Assembly: GCF_018343545.2 (NCBI RefSeq)
Contig: NZ_JAGYPE020000012.1
Span: 52,301 to 116,300 of the forward strand
DNA: 64,000 bases
Source of the DNA: Neobacillus citreus
GTDB taxonomy: Bacteria; Bacillota; Bacilli; Bacillales; Cytobacillaceae
Direction of reading: 5' to 3'
The notes beneath the pieces are model-generated. The model ran no database searches. It was given only the letters and a program-made list of their open reading frames with translations, and was not told the DNA's origin. The translations under genes and the position numbers were made by a program. Positions 44,657-53,956 of this stretch are shown in pieces. Position 1 is the stretch's first letter; every line of letters starts with the position of its first letter.

Positions 44657-45715
44657 ATGAAAAGGCTTGCAAATTGGCGTTTATTCTCGCTGTTTGCGAT
44701 AGTAGCGCTTGTACTTTCCGGTTGTGGAAAACCATATTTATCCACATTAACTCCAGCCGGTGAAGTTGCTGACATCCAGTACGATTTGATGGGGCTAAGT
44801 ACGATAATTATGGTTGGCGTTATTATTGTAGTTATGTTAGTTTTTGTTATCGTCTTTTTCCGTTTTAGAAGGAAGGATGACAGGATACCTAAACAGGTGG
44901 AAGGAAGTCATAAATTAGAAATTATTTGGACCGTTATTCCGATACTTTTGCTTTTGGTTCTAGCTGTTCCAACTGTTTCCGCAACATTTAAGCTTGCAGA
45001 TGTTAAAACAATGGATGACAAAAACTCTAAAGCAGTTGTAGTTAATGTTCGTTCTCATTTATACTGGTGGGATTTCGAATATCCTAAACAAAAGATTGTA
45101 ACCAGCCAAGAACTTGTCGTACCAACCGATGAAAAGGTATATTTTAGCTTGAAATCCATGGATGTTAAGCACTCCTTCTGGATTCCGGCTGTAGGCGGAA
45201 AACTTGATACAAATACAGACAATATTAATAAATTTTGGTTAGAGTTTGATGCAGAAAAAGCCAATGAAGCAGGAAATCTTTTCTACGGGAAATGTGCTGA
45301 GCTTTGCGGACCATCCCATGCTTTAATGGACTTTAAAGTAAAAGCGATGAGCAAAGACGATTTTAATGCTTGGGTAAAAGATATGCAGAGTGTTAAAGCG
45401 CCTGAAAAAGCGCAAACTGCTCTAGCACAGCAAGGACAGGATATCTTCAATAAAAGCTGTATCGGCTGCCATGCTGTAACACCTGAGAATAAAATGCCGG
45501 AAACAGCCCGTATCGCCCCGAACCTTTCAAACTTTGGCGAAAGATCACGTGTTGCTGGTATTTTGGACCATAATAAGGAAGAAGTTAAAAATTGGATTCG
45601 TACTCCAGAAACCTATAAGCCGGGTAACACTATGACTGGTAAATATCCGGAAATGACCGAAGATCAGCTAAATGCATTAGCAGAATATCTGATGGGCTTA
45701 AAGGTTCAGGACTAA
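44657..45715 (+). CDS. ctaC: cytochrome c oxidase subunit II with fused cytochrome c (caa3)
   Basis: 352-residue lipoprotein subunit of the caa3 oxidase. Lipobox LSGC (Cys near 23), two membrane helices (about 47-70 and 92-112), CuA domain (about 125-235) with HSFWIPAVGGKLD and CAELCGPSHALM providing the CuA ligands, and a C-terminal cytochrome c domain (about 255-350) with heme site CIGCH and axial Met (GNTMTGKYPEM). AGAGGGG precedes the ATG. Electrons from cytochrome c enter here and pass to CtaD. Confidence 0.97.
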   Translation: MKRLANWRLFSLFAIVALVLSGCGKPYLSTLTPAGEVADIQYDLMGLSTIIMVGVIIVVMLVFVIVFFRFRRKDDRIPKQVEGSHKLEIIWTVIPILLLLVLAVPTVSATFKLADVKTMDDKNSKAVVVNVRSHLYWWDFEYPKQKIVTSQELVVPTDEKVYFSLKSMDVKHSFWIPAVGGKLDTNTDNINKFWLEFDAEKANEAGNLFYGKCAELCGPSHALMDFKVKAMSKDDFNAWVKDMQSVKAPEKAQTALAQQGQDIFNKSCIGCHAVTPENKMPETARIAPNLSNFGERSRVAGILDHNKEEVKNWIRTPETYKPGNTMTGKYPEMTEDQLNALAEYLMGLKVQD

Positions 45716-45746
45716 TAGGGGAATTGGTTGAAAGGGAGGTAAAAAC

Positions 45747-47621
45747 GTGAGTACCTATGCTCAAAAAAAGGGATTTGGTGCAACTTTATGGGACTTTTTA
45801 ACAACTGTTGACCATAAAAAAATCGCCATCCTATATCTGATTGCAGGTGGATTTTTCTTCTTAATTGGCGGTATCGAAGCTGTCTTCATCCGTATCCAGC
45901 TTGCAGTTCCTAACAATGATTTTGTCAGCGCCGGCGCATTTAATGAAATCATTACAATGCACGGAACAACAATGATTTTCTTGGCTGCCATGCCACTTGT
46001 GTTCGCGTTCATGAATGCCATTATGCCACTTCAAATTGGTGCTCGTGACGTAGCTTTTCCTTATGTGAACGCATTAGGATTTTGGTTGTTCTTCTTTGGT
46101 GGTATTTTCTTAAACCTTTCATGGTTCTTAGGAGGAGCACCAGATGCTGGTTGGACTTCTTATGCATCTCTCGCTATTCACTCCAAAGGACATGGTGTTG
46201 ATTTCTATGTTCTAGGTTTACAGATTTCTGGTTTAGGTACACTGATTGGTGGTATTAACTTCCTAGTAACGATCATTAATATGCGTGCGCCAGGGATGAC
46301 TTACATGCGGATGCCGTTGTTCACTTGGACAACATTTGTAACTTCAGCACTTATTCTTTTTGCATTCCCTCCATTAACAGTGGGGTTGGTATTAATGATG
46401 TTTGACCGTCTATTTGGAGCTAATTTCTTTGAAGTTGCCCAAGGTGGTAATACCGTAATTTGGGAGCACTTATTCTGGATTTTTGGACACCCGGAAGTTT
46501 ACATTTTGATTTTACCAGCTTTCGGTATTTTCTCGGAAATCTTTGCAATGTTCTCAAGAAAACGTTTATTTGGTTATTCGTCTATGGTGTTTGCAACAGT
46601 TCTAATCGGTTTCTTAGGATTCATGGTTTGGGCGCACCATATGTTTACAACAGGTCTTGGTCCGGTAGCAAATGCTATCTTCGCTGTAGCTACAATGGCA
46701 ATTGGGGTGCCGACAGGTATTAAGATCTTTAACTGGCTGTTCACCATGTGGGGCGGAAGTGTTAAATTTACAACACCAATGCACTATGCGTTTGCTTTTA
46801 TACCTACATTTGTTATGGGTGGAGTAACAGGGATAATGCTTGCTTCTGCTGCTGCTGACTATCAATACCATGACACATATTTCGTTGTTGCCCACTTCCA
46901 CTATGTTATTGTTGGTGGGGTAGTCTTAGCGCTTTTAGCTGGTACACATCTGTATTGGCCAAAAATGTTTGGAACAATGTTAAATGAAACAATGGGTAAG
47001 ATTACGTTCTGGACTTTCTTTATCGGATTCCATATGACATTCTTTATCCAGCACTTCCTTGGTTTATGGGGTATGCCTCGCCGAGTATTTACCTATCTGC
47101 CAGGTCAGGGCTTTGAAACCTCTAACATGATTAGTTCCATTGGAGCTGCCTTTATGTCTGTCGGTGTTATTGTGCTATTGATTAACATCGTTGTGACATC
47201 TGTTAAAAATGTTCGAGTTGGAAATGACCCTTGGGGTGACGGCCGTACATTAGAGTGGGCTATTCCATCTCCACCGCCGTTCTATAACTTTAAGCAGCTT
47301 CCACTTGTTCGCGGTTTGGATGCTTATTGGTTAGAAAAAATGGAAGGAAAGAAAGAAATGACTCCTGCTGAGCCGCTTGGTGATATTCATATGCCAAACT
47401 CTTCTTTCTTGCCATTTACAACATCTCTTGGTCTTTTCATCGCCGCTTTCGGTGCTATGTACCATGTAGATGATAAGGGATGGGCATTGCCAGTCTTGTT
47501 TATTGGTCTGCTCGTAACATTTGGTTCCATGTTAATACGCTCTGTTAAAGACGACCATGGTTTCCATATTCATAAAGAAGAATTAATGAATGATGATGAT
47601 AATAAGGGGGTTAAGGCATAA
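45747..47621 (+). CDS. ctaD: cytochrome c oxidase subunit I
   Basis: Catalytic heme-copper subunit of 624 residues with at least twelve helices. Low-spin heme and CuB ligands are in TMHGTTMIF, FGHPEVYILILPAFG (His-Tyr crosslink segment), AHHMFTTGLG and HDTYFVVAHFHYV. GTG start after AAAGGGAGG. Its stop codon overlaps the ctaE ATG by one base. Confidence 0.97.
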   Translation: MSTYAQKKGFGATLWDFLTTVDHKKIAILYLIAGGFFFLIGGIEAVFIRIQLAVPNNDFVSAGAFNEIITMHGTTMIFLAAMPLVFAFMNAIMPLQIGARDVAFPYVNALGFWLFFFGGIFLNLSWFLGGAPDAGWTSYASLAIHSKGHGVDFYVLGLQISGLGTLIGGINFLVTIINMRAPGMTYMRMPLFTWTTFVTSALILFAFPPLTVGLVLMMFDRLFGANFFEVAQGGNTVIWEHLFWIFGHPEVYILILPAFGIFSEIFAMFSRKRLFGYSSMVFATVLIGFLGFMVWAHHMFTTGLGPVANAIFAVATMAIGVPTGIKIFNWLFTMWGGSVKFTTPMHYAFAFIPTFVMGGVTGIMLASAAADYQYHDTYFVVAHFHYVIVGGVVLALLAGTHLYWPKMFGTMLNETMGKITFWTFFIGFHMTFFIQHFLGLWGMPRRVFTYLPGQGFETSNMISSIGAAFMSVGVIVLLINIVVTSVKNVRVGNDPWGDGRTLEWAIPSPPPFYNFKQLPLVRGLDAYWLEKMEGKKEMTPAEPLGDIHMPNSSFLPFTTSLGLFIAAFGAMYHVDDKGWALPVLFIGLLVTFGSMLIRSVKDDHGFHIHKEELMNDDDNKGVKA

Positions 47622-48247
47622 TGCACGCTGAAGAAAAATTAACTTATGAAACTTGGCCTGCAGAGCCTGAGAAATCAACCCTTGAAGCGAAAAATAAGTT
47701 TTTAGGTTTTTGGTTATTCTTAGGGGGAGAGACTGTGCTTTTCGCCTCTCTCTTTGCCACTTACCTTTCGTTAAAGGATAAGGTGCCAAATACTTCTCAG
47801 CCGCTGGCCAAGGATTTATTTGAACTTCCGTTGACCTTCGTGGCAACGATGCTGTTATTGACAAGCTCTTTAACAAGTGTTTACGCAATTTACCACATGA
47901 AAAATTTTGCTTTCAAAAAAATGATGGTGTGGTTAGGGCTTACTGCTTTATTAGGATTCGGGTTCTTAGGACTAGAGGTTTATGAGTTTAACCATTATGT
48001 CCATTTAGGCCATAAATTTACCAGCAGCGCCTTTGGATCTGCCTTCTATACCTTGGTTGGCTTCCACGGAGCACACGTTGCTTTTGGATTAGCTTGGTGC
48101 TTATCGTTAATGTTCCGTAATGCAAAACGTGGCTTAAACTTGTACAATGCGCCAAAATTCTATGTATTTAGTTTATATTGGCACTTTATTGACGTTGTAT
48201 GGGTATTCATCTTTACAGTTGTATATTTAATGGGAATGGTGGGATAA
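47621..48247 (+). CDS. ctaE: cytochrome c oxidase subunit III
   Basis: 208-residue five-helix subunit (LGFWLFLGGETVLFASLFAT; GFHGAHVAFGLAW; YWHFIDVVWVFIF). The start overlaps the ctaD stop (TAATG), with AAGGGGG inside the end of ctaD, implying translational coupling. Confidence 0.96.
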   Translation: MHAEEKLTYETWPAEPEKSTLEAKNKFLGFWLFLGGETVLFASLFATYLSLKDKVPNTSQPLAKDLFELPLTFVATMLLLTSSLTSVYAIYHMKNFAFKKMMVWLGLTALLGFGFLGLEVYEFNHYVHLGHKFTSSAFGSAFYTLVGFHGAHVAFGLAWCLSLMFRNAKRGLNLYNAPKFYVFSLYWHFIDVVWVFIFTVVYLMGMVG

Positions 48248-48251
48248 ACTG

Positions 48252-48587
48252 ATGGCAAATCAACAATTAAATTCAGGGAACCCAAGAGTTGACCTTGAAT
48301 ATCGCCGCCGTAAAAGTGCGGAAGAGATGAGATATCAAGTCATTTCATTTGCTTTGATGATTTTCTTAACATTGGTTGCTTTTGCTGCTGTAGCTGCTAA
48401 AGGATTTACAGCGTGGTTTACAATACCATTTATCGTTCTTTTGGCTGCTGTGCAAGTAGTCTTCCAATTGTTTTATTTTATGCATATGAGTCATAAAGGC
48501 CATGAGGCCCCAACATTATTCCTATTTTCAGGTTTATTTGTTGGCTTAGTTATGATTTGGGCATTTATGACCATTATTTGGTGGTAG
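48252..48587 (+). CDS. ctaF: cytochrome c oxidase subunit IV
   Basis: 111-residue three-helix accessory subunit (CyoD/CtaF family; LLAAVQVVFQLFYFMHMSHK). It starts 4 bp after ctaE and closes the ctaCDEF block before a strong terminator. Confidence 0.94.
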   Translation: MANQQLNSGNPRVDLEYRRRKSAEEMRYQVISFALMIFLTLVAFAAVAAKGFTAWFTIPFIVLLAAVQVVFQLFYFMHMSHKGHEAPTLFLFSGLFVGLVMIWAFMTIIWW

Positions 48588-48590
48588 GAA

Positions 48591-48630
48591 TTAAAAGAAA
48601 ATCGGCTTTTTAGCCGATTTTCTTTTTTAG
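48591..48630 (+). terminator. terminator after ctaF
   Basis: AAAAGAAAATCGGCT-TTTT-AGCCGATTTTCTTTT, a 15-bp stem, then further T. Confidence 0.92.
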
Positions 48631-48730
48631 TAAATGGAAAACATATGCAGCATCATTTCTTTGCCTATCCCAAAAGCCAAGGGTATAATAAAATTGATGA
48701 TTCTTTAACTATTTTAGAGGTGATATTGCA

Positions 48731-49636
48731 GTGCTTACCTTGGATATATTTGGTTTTCAAGCGCTATGGAGCCCGTATTTTTTATTGATTATGATTGTTT
48801 TGACAGGAGGATTTTTTCTTCTAACCACAAGATTTAGACACCGTTTCCAGGACAGTGAGCCATTAACATGGCAGCAAGGGTCTTTATTTCTTACCTCAAT
48901 GATTCTTTTGTACGCTATTAAAGGATCTCCATTGGACTTAATGGCCCATTTGATGTTTTATATTCATATGATACAGATGGCTGCACTGGTCTTGATTGTT
49001 CCTCCTTTATTCATTTTGGGTGTACCTGCATGGCTGTGGAGAGCGGTTTTACGCATCGGAGTTTTTAACTCTCTCTTTAAGTTTTTCACTAGACCGCTTA
49101 TGGCTCTAATAATCTTTAACGGGTTATTTTCGTTTTACCATGTTCCTATCATTTTTGATCATGTCATGCAAAATATTTGGCTGCATGCAGGCTATTCGAT
49201 TCTATTGTTTGTCGTTGCCATTTTTATGTGGTGGCCATTAATTAATCAGCTTCCTGAGCATCAAACCCTAAGCGGTTTAAAAAAGGTTGGGTATATTTTT
49301 GCGGATGGCATTCTATTAACACCGGCCTGCGCATTGATTATCTTTGCTGACACACCAATCTATGCTACCTATTCTGATCCGCATGTATGGGGCAACGTGA
49401 TGAGCTTGTGTGTAGGTACCGCTAATTTTAACAGCTTAAATTTAAGCGGTCCTGAGCTGTTTAGTTCGATGTCCTTAATACACGACCAACAGCTTGGCGG
49501 GGTATTGATGAAGATTATGCAGGAAATCATTTATGGGGTAATCCTTTTCCGCGTCTTTTTTGAATGGTATCGTAAGGACCAAGCAGAAACAGAGCGCGAT
49601 TTAAATCAAAAATTAAATCCATCGCTTATTAAATAG
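48731..49636 (+). CDS. ctaG: cytochrome c oxidase assembly factor CtaG
   Basis: 301-residue integral membrane protein (caa3-type CtaG family, about seven helices; HLMFYIHMIQMAALVLIVPP, FYHVPIIFDHVMQNIWLHAG), thought to deliver copper to the CuB site of CtaD. GTG start after GAGGTG. It has its own terminators on both sides, so it may be separately expressed from ctaCDEF. Confidence 0.94.
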   Translation: MLTLDIFGFQALWSPYFLLIMIVLTGGFFLLTTRFRHRFQDSEPLTWQQGSLFLTSMILLYAIKGSPLDLMAHLMFYIHMIQMAALVLIVPPLFILGVPAWLWRAVLRIGVFNSLFKFFTRPLMALIIFNGLFSFYHVPIIFDHVMQNIWLHAGYSILLFVVAIFMWWPLINQLPEHQTLSGLKKVGYIFADGILLTPACALIIFADTPIYATYSDPHVWGNVMSLCVGTANFNSLNLSGPELFSSMSLIHDQQLGGVLMKIMQEIIYGVILFRVFFEWYRKDQAETERDLNQKLNPSLIK

Positions 49637-49666
49637 AGGCTGTCCGAACGACAACCTCTTTTTCTT
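49633..49666 (+). terminator. terminator of ctaG
   Basis: AGAGGCTGTC-CGAAC-GACAACCTCT hairpin (one mismatch) followed by TTTTCTTTT. Confidence 0.85.
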
Positions 49667-49733
49667 TTGGTTGAAGTTTAGGAAGGTTTACTCTACTATA
49701 AGAGGAGAATAAACAAAAAGAGAGGATTTATGC

Positions 49734-50198
49734 ATGGATTCGATACCAATTTTACCCACGATTAGTACCACTTTTATCGTTTTAAGCGGGATTACAGTTG
49801 CCATCGGCTGGTGGCAAATTAAACAAAGAAAATTGGAAGCTCACAAACGGACTATGTTTTTTGCAGCTATTTTTGCTCTTATTTTCTTTATTATTTATGC
49901 ATCTAGAACTATTTTCATTGGGAACACATCCTTTGGAGGACCAGATAATATCAAAATATACTATACTGTATTTTTGATTTTTCATATTACCTTGGCCACG
50001 TTAGGAGCAGTTTTGGGGATTTTGTCTCTTTTTTCAGGATATAAAAATAATCTCACCTTCCATCGCCGCCTTGGCCCCTTTACCAGCATCGTCTGGTTTT
50101 TTACAGCCGCTACCGGAGTAGTGGTCTACCTGCTCTTATACGTATTTTACCGAGGCGGGGAAACGACTTCCATGATAAAAGCAATTTTAGGTTTTTAA
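49734..50198 (+). CDS. DUF420 membrane protein (YozB-like)
   Basis: 154 residues with four membrane helices (about 8-26, 38-56, 76-98 and 120-142), His residues at helix ends (EAHKRTMFFA, FHITLATLGA, FHRRLGPF) as in the DUF420/YozB family, often found beside cytochrome oxidase genes. A role in oxidase assembly or heme binding is only inference. GAGAGG precedes the ATG. Confidence 0.85.
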   Translation: MDSIPILPTISTTFIVLSGITVAIGWWQIKQRKLEAHKRTMFFAAIFALIFFIIYASRTIFIGNTSFGGPDNIKIYYTVFLIFHITLATLGAVLGILSLFSGYKNNLTFHRRLGPFTSIVWFFTAATGVVVYLLLYVFYRGGETTSMIKAILGF

Positions 50199-50202
50199 GA
50201 TC

Positions 50203-50240
50203 AAAAAAGCCGCATGATTAACATTCATGCGGCTTTTTGT
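50203..50240. terminator. bidirectional terminator between the DUF420 gene and ylbA
   Basis: AAAAAAGCCGCATGA-TTAACA-TTCATGCGGCTTTTT, a stem of about 14 bp. Confidence 0.92.
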
Positions 50241-50243
50241 GCG

Positions 50244-50603
50244 TTATACAGCAAATTTGCTGATTTCATTTTTTACATCTTCAATAATTTTTTTGCATTG
50301 ATTTACAAGTGATGCAGGGAAGTTTTCACCTTCACCGTATTCAACACCGTGTGGGTAATAATGTTTTCCCAACAGAGGAGTCATCAATTGAACCACAGCT
50401 TTGAAGGTATCTACATCGCCTTCAACAGAATAGCCTTGGATCCGAAGGTAAAATACTCCCTCTCTTAGTTCAAACTTTTTGTCGTATGTAACGCGTTCAT
50501 AATCCCATTGTCCTGCGCGCACTAAACCATGCTGATGCATTACGTCATCAAGCCGGTTTAAGCCTGCTTTGAACTCCTCAATACCAGTATTTTCGAATTT
50601 CAT
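50244..50603 (-). CDS. ylbA: YlbA, YugN-like family protein
   Basis: 119 residues of the YugN-like family (MKFENTGIEEFKAGLNRLDD; RAGQWDYERVTYDKKFE; YYPHGVEYGEGE). Cytosolic, function unknown. GGAGGG precedes the ATG. Position before ylbB as in B. subtilis. Confidence 0.9.
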   Translation of the reverse strand: MKFENTGIEEFKAGLNRLDDVMHQHGLVRAGQWDYERVTYDKKFELREGVFYLRIQGYSVEGDVDTFKAVVQLMTPLLGKHYYPHGVEYGEGENFPASLVNQCKKIIEDVKNEISKFAV

Positions 50604-50782
50604 AAATAACTCCCTCCTAGAAACGCTTGCCTGTATTCATTATTTGGTAATAAAGCAAGATTAATTCAATTTAATAATAGATGAAATTTCTGTAACTTGC
50701 AACGAAATCATTTAACGAATAAATCCATTGTGGCTGGATATTCTAATTTACGAAAAGAGCTATAAATTTTGGAGGCGATTTT

Positions 50783-51217
50783 ATGGAAAAAATCCGTGAT
50801 ATTATGACTGATGAGGTAGACTGCTGTACTCTATTAGATAATATCTATGAAGTAGCGGTTAAAATGAAAGAATTAAATGTAGGGGCTATTCCTATTGTCG
50901 ATAAAGAAAAAATTGTTGGTATGATTACAGATCGTGATATTGTCATTAGAGGCGTGGCAGAAAAGCATCCTGGCTCATCCAAAGTGGAGGAAATCATGAG
51001 CAATGACCTGATTACTGTTTCTCCAGAGGCTTCTACTAGAGAGGCGGCAAAATTGATGGCACAGCATCAAATTCGTCGTTTGCCCGTTGTAGAGGATGAG
51101 AAGTTGATTGGTATTGTATCACTTGGCGATTTTGCAATCCGTGAACTAACTGATGATCAAGCAAGGCAGGCCTTGACACAAATTTCTGAACAAAACTATA
51201 ATGGTGCGCAGCATTAA
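50783..51217 (+). CDS. ylbB: CBS-domain protein YlbB
   Basis: 144 residues consisting of two CBS domains (about 1-60 and 70-130; GAIPIVDKEKIVGMITDRD and IRRLPVVEDEKLIGIVSLGD). Such stand-alone CBS pairs bind adenine nucleotides; the ligand here is unknown. GGAGG precedes the ATG. Terminator follows. Confidence 0.92.
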   Translation: MEKIRDIMTDEVDCCTLLDNIYEVAVKMKELNVGAIPIVDKEKIVGMITDRDIVIRGVAEKHPGSSKVEEIMSNDLITVSPEASTREAAKLMAQHQIRRLPVVEDEKLIGIVSLGDFAIRELTDDQARQALTQISEQNYNGAQH

Positions 51218-51245
51218 AATAGTAATTTATTATAGGACAAATATT

Positions 51246-51284
51246 TCTAACAGGCGCCCCGGTGCCTGTTTTCTTTTTTAATTA
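51246..51284 (+). terminator. terminator of ylbB
   Basis: AACAGGC-GCCCCGGT-GCCTGTT hairpin followed by TTCTTTTTT. Confidence 0.82.
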
Positions 51285-51395
51285 AGCATTTTCAGACATT
51301 TTAAGAAATCGGGTATTACTAAAAAAGATATAAATGCTATAATTATTCTAACAGTACATATAATGGTAGAAATAGTAATAGAGAGGGTGTAGCCT

Positions 51396-52463
51396 CTGAA
51401 GACGCTTTTACGAATTTTGGTGCTTTCTGCGGTAATCGTTACAATTGGCTTTTATGTTGGCATAAATGAAAAAAATCAGGATAAGGTTTTAATAAAGAAA
51501 GACAGCACATCGGAAATGGAACAAACTTATCAGCAAAATCCCAATTCGCAATCAAACAATAAATTGAAAAAACCTGAAGAAGGTTTGTCTTTATTGATAG
51601 GCAAAAATGCTGCGGACATTGTCAAAGAACTGGGGGAACCACAGCGAATTGATGAGACTCCATACGGTTATCAATGGTATATTTATAACTTGGACTTTAA
51701 ACGTTATGTTCAAGTTGGGATTGAAAATAGTCATGTGGCAACGATTTTCGTCCTTGGTGAAAATTTGAATATATCCCCTTTTGAGATCGGGCAGCCGGTG
51801 GAAGAAATATTTAATACGCAATTTTTCGAAACGAATATCAATATCGATTTGAATGGGAATAACTATCGGTTTGAATTAAATGACACAGATTTAAACCTGC
51901 GACCAATCATTCAGCTGGGTGATGTTTTTTTTCAGCTTTATATTGATAAATTCAAGGGTACTCTTTCAAGCGTACGCATTTTAAATGCTGAGACATTTAT
52001 CAAGCAGCGCCCTTATGAGCTCGTCTATCGCGGTGAATTAATCGATCAGCCTCTGCCTGACGAAGAAATGTGGGAAAAGATTGAAACAGGGGCAGAACAA
52101 GAAATTTTTGATATTTCAAATGTGTTAAGGCAAAGGTACAAATTGGATCCATTAAAATGGGACGATAGTACAGCTGAAGTAGCATTTGGCCATAGTAAGG
52201 ATATGGCATTGAATAATGATTTTTCACATACATCTAAAAAATTTGGCAGTCTTGCCGATCGATTAAATAAAGCTGAGGTTGCCTATAAAACGGCTGGTGA
52301 AAATATCGCCGCCAATTATACGGACGGGCCTGCTGCGGTTGAAGGGTGGCTGAACAGCAAGGGCCACAGGGATTCGTTATTAAATAAGGAATTCACCCAT
52401 CTTGGTGTTGGTGTATATCAAAAATATTATACGCAAAACTTTATCCAAAAAACAGAACAATAA
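51396..52463 (+). CDS. ylbC: YlbC, secreted or membrane-anchored CAP-domain protein
   Basis: About 355 residues. N-terminal hydrophobic segment (about 4-23), a central YlbC-type domain with two similar halves (about 65-190; LLIGKNAADIVKELGEPQRI), and a C-terminal CAP/SCP domain (about 230-350; NVLRQRYKLDPLKWDDSTAE, HSKDMALNNDFSHTSK, AGENIAANY, HRDSLLNKEFTHLGVGVY) with the conserved His and Glu. The first ATG/GTG/TTG start (TTG 51417) lacks a ribosome binding site; a CTG at 51396, 9 nt after GAGAGGG, adds a basic KTLLR segment expected before a signal anchor, so CTG is proposed as start. Confidence 0.82.
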   Translation: MKTLLRILVLSAVIVTIGFYVGINEKNQDKVLIKKDSTSEMEQTYQQNPNSQSNNKLKKPEEGLSLLIGKNAADIVKELGEPQRIDETPYGYQWYIYNLDFKRYVQVGIENSHVATIFVLGENLNISPFEIGQPVEEIFNTQFFETNINIDLNGNNYRFELNDTDLNLRPIIQLGDVFFQLYIDKFKGTLSSVRILNAETFIKQRPYELVYRGELIDQPLPDEEMWEKIETGAEQEIFDISNVLRQRYKLDPLKWDDSTAEVAFGHSKDMALNNDFSHTSKKFGSLADRLNKAEVAYKTAGENIAANYTDGPAAVEGWLNSKGHRDSLLNKEFTHLGVGVYQKYYTQNFIQKTEQ

Positions 52464-52506
52464 AAGGGAGAAGAAGCAGGGTCCTGCATTTTCTCCCTTT
52501 ATTATT
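52463..52506 (+). terminator. terminator of ylbC
   Basis: AAAGGGAGAA ... TTCTCCCTTT long hairpin with an inner GCAGG/CCTGC stem, followed by ATTATTTATT. Confidence 0.82.
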
Positions 52507-52516
52507 TATTATAAAA

Positions 52517-52888
52517 TTAGCCGTTCGGAGTTTTCGAATCAAATCGGTTAAATAAAAACGTATTTCCTTCCCAGCTCCCATATAGACGAATAAAATGGCC
52601 TGGTGTAAATAAACATTTTTCCATGTTTTTCGTAACAGGAGTCATTCTTTTGGCGGTGATTATTTTAGCATCAGTTTGAAGTTTTATTGTCTGAACCAAA
52701 AGATAACGGTGATAATAATAGCGTTCCTTGCTTTCGTCGATGCTTTTAATTTCACCTGTTAATATTGCTTCTTCCCTTACATTCCCTGCAGCAAGCCATT
52801 TTTCATCGTGCTCTTTCATTTCTTTTTTAGTCAGCAGGTAGAAATAAAAACAAATAATCGGGATAAGAATGGCTGTAACCATTATCAT
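52517..52888 (-). CDS. membrane-anchored hypothetical protein
   Basis: 123 residues: one N-terminal membrane helix (about 3-19), then a soluble part that looks like a small beta-barrel (AILTGEIKSIDESKERYYYH, FIRLYGSWEGNTFLF), reminiscent of OB-fold/NfeD-like tails, but I do not recognise the family. AAGGGG precedes the ATG. It starts 11 bp after the thioesterase gene on the same strand and is probably cotranscribed. Confidence 0.65.
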   Translation of the reverse strand: MIMVTAILIPIICFYFYLLTKKEMKEHDEKWLAAGNVREEAILTGEIKSIDESKERYYYHRYLLVQTIKLQTDAKIITAKRMTPVTKNMEKCLFTPGHFIRLYGSWEGNTFLFNRFDSKTPNG

Positions 52889-52899
52889 TAAACCCCTTT

Positions 52900-53382
52900 T
52901 TATTTATTTATGATAAAAAATGTGCCGGTGGCATAGGCTATTTTTTTGCCGTCATTTCGGTAGGCGGTGCCTGAGACGACGATTGTTTTTGTGCCATGAT
53001 GAATGATGTCAGCCTTGCAGCTTAATGTGTCCCCAATTCCAGGGGCAATATAATGGATATTAAGCTGATTGGTTACAGCCCCTAAACCTTCTGGCAAAAC
53101 ATAGTTTGCTAATGAACCCATTGCAGTATCCAAAACTGTGGCTGTTATTCCGCCATGAACAATGTCTAAATTATTATGAATAATTGGATTAATGGGGATG
53201 GTAATTTCACACGTGTTTTTGTCCATTTTTCTGTCCATATGGAGAAGATGGCCAATATAGGTATCACTGTTCTTATCAATCTTTTGCTGAACCCCTCGTA
53301 ATATGGAAGCGAGACTTTCCAAGTCTGTTTCCGAGCCATTCTCGATACAATCTTCTAAAAGATGCCTTAACTCTTGTTTCAT
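52900..53382 (-). CDS. PaaI-type hotdog-fold thioesterase
   Basis: 160 residues of the hotdog acyl-CoA thioesterase superfamily. Signature NLDIVHGGITATVLDTAMGS (about 71-90), where the Asp and HGG motif form the active site, followed by TNQLNIHYIAPG and IVVSGTAYRNDGKKIAYATG. A helical N-terminus of about 40 residues precedes the fold. AAAGAGG precedes the ATG. Substrate unknown, probably a short or aromatic acyl-CoA. Confidence 0.87.
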   Translation of the reverse strand: MKQELRHLLEDCIENGSETDLESLASILRGVQQKIDKNSDTYIGHLLHMDRKMDKNTCEITIPINPIIHNNLDIVHGGITATVLDTAMGSLANYVLPEGLGAVTNQLNIHYIAPGIGDTLSCKADIIHHGTKTIVVSGTAYRNDGKKIAYATGTFFIINK

Positions 53383-53532
53383 TTTTTTACCTCTTTCTTT
53401 TTTTGCATTTCTTTGACCATCTTACCACTTGTGTGCCTAATAATAAATGTTTTAAACCTAATTCGCCGTTTCACATTTCTTCTGGTTTATCATACTTTAT
53501 TATTGGAATGAATAGGGGCAGAGGTGAGGATA

Positions 53533-53940
53533 ATGACGCAAAAGAAATTGCACCCATCCGTTGAAAAATTTAAAGAATTTGTTAAAAATAATCCAAAAAT
53601 TATTAAGGAGGTCCGCAAGGGAAACGCCACCTGGCAGGAATTATACGAGGACTGGTACTTATTAGGGGAAGAAGACCAGCGTTGGGAGAAAATTGGTTCA
53701 GATGGTGAAGCTGCGGAGGTAAAAGATGAGAAAGAAGCCAAAGGGGACTTAATGTCCAATGTGATGGGGATTTTCAAAAAAATGGATCCCAATCAAATGC
53801 AGTCCCATCTACAGAATATCAGTCAGGCGATTGGCGCCATCCAAGGCCTTGTTTCCCAATTTCAAGGCGGTAATGCACCAAATAATCCTGTAAAACCTCC
53901 TGAAGGGCCAAAACATCCATTTACATTTAGACAAGACTAA
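53533..53940 (+). CDS. ylbD: YlbD spore coat protein
   Basis: 135 residues matching the YlbD-like putative coat protein family (KKLHPSVEKFKEFVKNNPKI, TWQELYEDWYLLGEED), with an acidic middle and a Pro/Asn-rich end (NNPVKPPEGPKHPF). The ATG at 53533 follows AGAGGTGAGG. Followed 16 bp later by ylbE. Confidence 0.88.
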   Translation: MTQKKLHPSVEKFKEFVKNNPKIIKEVRKGNATWQELYEDWYLLGEEDQRWEKIGSDGEAAEVKDEKEAKGDLMSNVMGIFKKMDPNQMQSHLQNISQAIGAIQGLVSQFQGGNAPNNPVKPPEGPKHPFTFRQD

Positions 53941-53956
53941 TTAAAGGGTGGGGGAT

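Noticed and set aside
50628..50641. cre-like sequence before ylbA (AAACGCTTGCC)
   Set aside because: Several mismatches to the cre consensus and no reason for catabolite control of ylbA; too weak to list.
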